20,933 bases of DNA from Phaeoceros laevis. Lineage: Eukaryota; Anthocerotophyta; Anthocerotopsida; Notothyladales. The translations under genes were made by a program, and so were the position numbers. Of the stretch, positions 18,846-20,933 are shown piece by piece (position 1 is the first letter of the stretch; each line of letters starts with the position of its first letter). The stretch is from positions 1-20,933 of the forward strand of contig JBNGIQ010004450.1 of NCBI GenBank assembly GCA_049999765.1, written 5' to 3'. Below the pieces are notes generated by a model. The model made no database searches. It had not been told where the DNA came from and worked only from the letters and a program-made list of their open reading frames with translations.

Positions 18846-20349
18846 CACAGCGTGTGCAAGCACTGGTGCCATACAGATGTGCAGGGAGCTGCGCTCAAAG
18901 ATTGTCAAAAGAGGTCTACTGGATGAGGTAGTGGTGGGCACCTGCCTGGTGGACAGGTATGCAAAATGTGGTGACCTGGAAGATGCGCGCCAGGTTTTTA
19001 ACAGCATGGACACAGAATGTGGTGACATGGAATGCCCTGATCGCTGGGCACCGCAAGGACTCTGCTGCCAAGAGGCGCTTGTGGTGTATGGACAAATGGA
19101 GGAGGCGGGCCTCATTTTTGGATGACCGTGTTACTTTTTGCTTGCTTTCTGAAGGAGTGTGCAAGCACAGCTACCTTCTGCCATGCAGAAGGGCAAGGAG
19201 GTGCACTCAAAGATTGTCAAAAGAGGTCTGCTAGATGATGTAGTGGTCAGCGCCTGCCTGGTGGACATTTATGCAAAATGTGGTGAGTTGGAAGGTGCAC
19301 GCCAGGTTTTGACAGCATGGCCACAAAGGATGTGGTGACATGGACAGTGCTGTAGCCGGGCGTCTACAAGCACTGCTGCCAAAGAGGTTTGCTGGATGAT
19401 GTAGCGGTGGGCAACTGCCCGATGGACATGTATGCAAAATGTGGGCAGCTGGCCACGAAAGAGGCGCACCAGCTTTTTGACAGCACCAACACAAAAATGT
19501 GGTCACATGGACAACCCTGATTGCTGGGCGTGTGCAACCACTGGTGCCATACAGAAGGGCAGGGAGCGGCACTCCAAGATTGTCAAAAGAGGTTTGCTGG
19601 ATGATGTAGTGGTGGGCACCTGCCTGGTGGACATGTACGCTAATGTGGTCAGCTGGAAGAAGCGCGCCAGATTTTTGACAGCATGAACACAAAGAATGTG
19701 GTGACATGGACAGTCTTGATTGCTGGATGCGGGTAGGTGTATTGCTGGGTATTGCTAGGTATGCGCAGCAACGACTCTGCCAACAGGCGGTTGTTGTGTA
19801 TGGACAACTGGAGGAGGCGGGCCTCAGTTTAAAACTCTGCTGCCAAGAGGCGCTTCTGGTGTATGGACAAATGCAGGAGGCGCGCGGGCCTCATTTTTGG
19901 CTGACCGTGTTACTTTTTGCTTGCTTTGTGAAGGAGTGTGCAAGCACTGCTGCCTCCTCCCATACAGAAGGGCAGGGAGCTGCACTCAAAGATTGTCAAA
20001 AGAGGTCTGCTGGATGATGTAGTGGACAGCACCTGCCTGGTGGACATGTGTGCAAAATGTGGTGTGTGTGTGTGTGTCTATTTGAGGAGGTTGACGGTTC
20101 CAGAAGGATTCCCCCCTTGCCCATAAGTGGTGAGTTGGAAGGTGTAAGCCACGTTTTTGACAGCATGGCCACAAAGGATGTGGCGACATGGACAGTGCTG
20201 GTAGCCGGGCGTCTGCAAGCACTACTGTCAAAGAGGTTTGCTGGATGATGTAGCAGTGGGGCAACTGCCCGGTGGACATGTATGCAAAATGTGGTCAGTT
20301 GGAAGAGGCGCGCCAGATTTTTGACAGGACGAACACAAAAAGTGGTCAC
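18846..20349 (+). pseudogene. decayed PPR (PLS-type) repeat array
   Basis: Fragments of a PLS-class pentatricopeptide repeat protein recur: CASTGAIQ, SKIVKRGLLDEVVVGTCLVD, RYAKCGDLEDARQVFNSM, VVTWNALIAGH and ALVVYGQMEEAGLIF. Approximate segments start at 18850, 19160, 19365, 19525, 19935 and 20210, with frameshifts and stops between and within them. Intact relatives are organellar RNA-binding proteins, many acting in RNA editing. Segments 19115-19505 and 19890-20343 are paralogous and share a deletion junction joining AGCACTGCTGCC-type sequence to AAGAGGTTTGCTGG, so they arose by duplication after that deletion. The array is interrupted by the 60-bp micro-insert and ends at a copia LTR. No complete protein can be read. 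Confidence 0.85.
20065..20124 (+). mobile_element. 60-bp TG-tract micro-insert, copy 2 (in the PPR array)
   Basis: (TG)6, T, CTATTTGAGGAGGTTGAC, variable middle, CCCCCCTTGCCCAT. Flanks are ATGTGGTG (20057-20064) and AAGTGGTG (20125-20132), an 8-bp direct repeat with one change. The paralogous PPR segment at 19278-19291 reads ATGTGGTGAGTTGG with no insert, an unoccupied site in the same window. Confidence 0.85.
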
Positions 20350-20595
20350 TGTCGCGGCATATAGGGGTTTAGCCGTTAATATATATGTTTAATAGCCGCA
20401 TGCCAATATTCCTAGCTAACCGTCGCTAGCAAACCGCCGTGTCGGTTAGGTCAGCGGGTGCATCCCGTGGTCTGGACAGAACCGCTGATCTTGTGTACCG
20501 CTCGCGTGGGCTCGTGATCTATTCTATTCTTTCTTGTTCTACTTGCATGCGTGCACATCACCTAGAATTTCCTATCTCCTACGTGCCGTACTGCA
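20350..20595 (+). mobile_element. 5' LTR of a Ty1/copia-type element (element cut by window end)
   Basis: The 246-bp segment starts TGTCGCGG and ends ACTGCA (TG...CA), and is followed three bases later by the tRNA primer-binding site. It contains a TATA-like AATATATATG at 20378-20387. It lies inside PPR sequence, since GTGGTCAC before it continues the repeat unit. The expected 5-bp target duplication would be GTCAC (20345-20349); the matching copy is outside the window. Confidence 0.8.
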
Positions 20596-20598
20596 ATA

Positions 20599-20610
20599 TG
20601 GTATCAGAGC
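20599..20610 (+). promoter_or_regulatory. retrotransposon primer-binding site, initiator tRNA-Met
   Basis: TGGTATCAGAGC is the exact 12-base complement of the 3' end of plant initiator tRNA-Met, the standard primer of plant copia elements. It sits at the usual short distance after the LTR. Confidence 0.92.
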
Positions 20611-20933
20611 ATGTCGCATTTGCCTGAATTGCGTAGTGAATTGGTAGTATGTCTCCAATTCTTGCAACTTAGGAAACTGGCGCCTAGGAGATCACACCTC
20701 GTCTCTGGAAGATCTGAAGATGCCTCGACGTGATTGTAATCGACAGCGCCGGGATCAGTGCTCCTGGAAGCAGTCAAATTTCCAGTCAGCACCTGTAGTC
20801 CCCTTCCAATCTATCGAGGAGAACTCTAGTTCGTACCGGAGAAATTTTGGGGCAGAACCTGCACACTGGAGCGCCCGATCAAGGCCGTGGCCAGTTCGCA
20901 CGAGAGGATTTCCTGCATACACTCGTTGTGCGC
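20611..20933 (+). other. 5' internal part of the copia element, possible gag start
   Basis: After the primer site, one frame is open from 20648 to the window edge, with an ATG at 20720 (MPRRDCNRQRRDQCSW), rich in Arg and Ser. It could be the start of gag, but it has no zinc knuckle or other recognisable motif in the 71 codons visible. A second short frame starts at 20611 and stops before 20740. Confidence 0.35.

Noticed and set aside
18407-18931. Overlapping open frames on both strands left of the PPR array
   Set aside because: No conserved motif on either strand, and the plus frame runs into PPR sequence in the wrong frame.

Overview
This is a nuclear window from a land plant, most likely a non-seed lineage (bryophyte, lycophyte or fern; I cannot resolve which). 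The evidence is three plant-type genes with many short GT-AG introns, a decayed PPR (PLS-type) repeat array, Ty3/gypsy and Ty1/copia retroelements, and a primer-binding site matching plant initiator tRNA-Met. A 100-N assembly gap sits at 338-437.

The left half (about 1-10,600) is gene-bearing. I could rebuild three genes exon by exon, every junction in phase: a plant O-fucosyltransferase-like protein (+, 10 exons, 560 aa, 1242-3955); a PUX8-like UBA/UIM/UBX cofactor of the AAA ATPase CDC48 (-, 11 exons, about 622 aa, 4703-9392); and an organellar, probably mitochondrial, bL25-type ribosomal protein (+, 3 exons, 237 aa, 9581-10577). The first two genes are tail to tail. The last two are head to head, with only 188 bp between their start codons.

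The right half (about 10,900-20,933) is repeat territory. In order it holds: (i) segments bounded by TTAA-CCCTTAA inverted termini, piggyBac-like in form, with GC-rich palindromes; (ii) a broken non-LTR reverse transcriptase; (iii) a minisatellite, an 81-bp tandem repeat and two copies of an LTR-like end; (iv) a 5'-truncated, minus-strand Ty3/gypsy pol whose integrase is followed in frame by a PHD-type zinc finger; (v) a decayed PPR array; and (vi) the 5' LTR and primer-binding site of a copia element that runs off the window.

The most interesting item is a tiny insert of about 60-65 bp: (TG)n, then CTATTTGAGGAGGTTGAC, a variable middle, then CCCCCCTTGCCCAT. It occurs twice, once in the gypsy integrase and once in the PPR array. 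Each copy is flanked by 8-bp direct repeats. Removing the first copy restores the integrase frame, and an unoccupied paralogous site for the second lies in the same window. A separate 223-bp insert with tRNA-like A and B boxes and a (TAC)n tail also interrupts the gypsy pol, and its removal again restores the frame.
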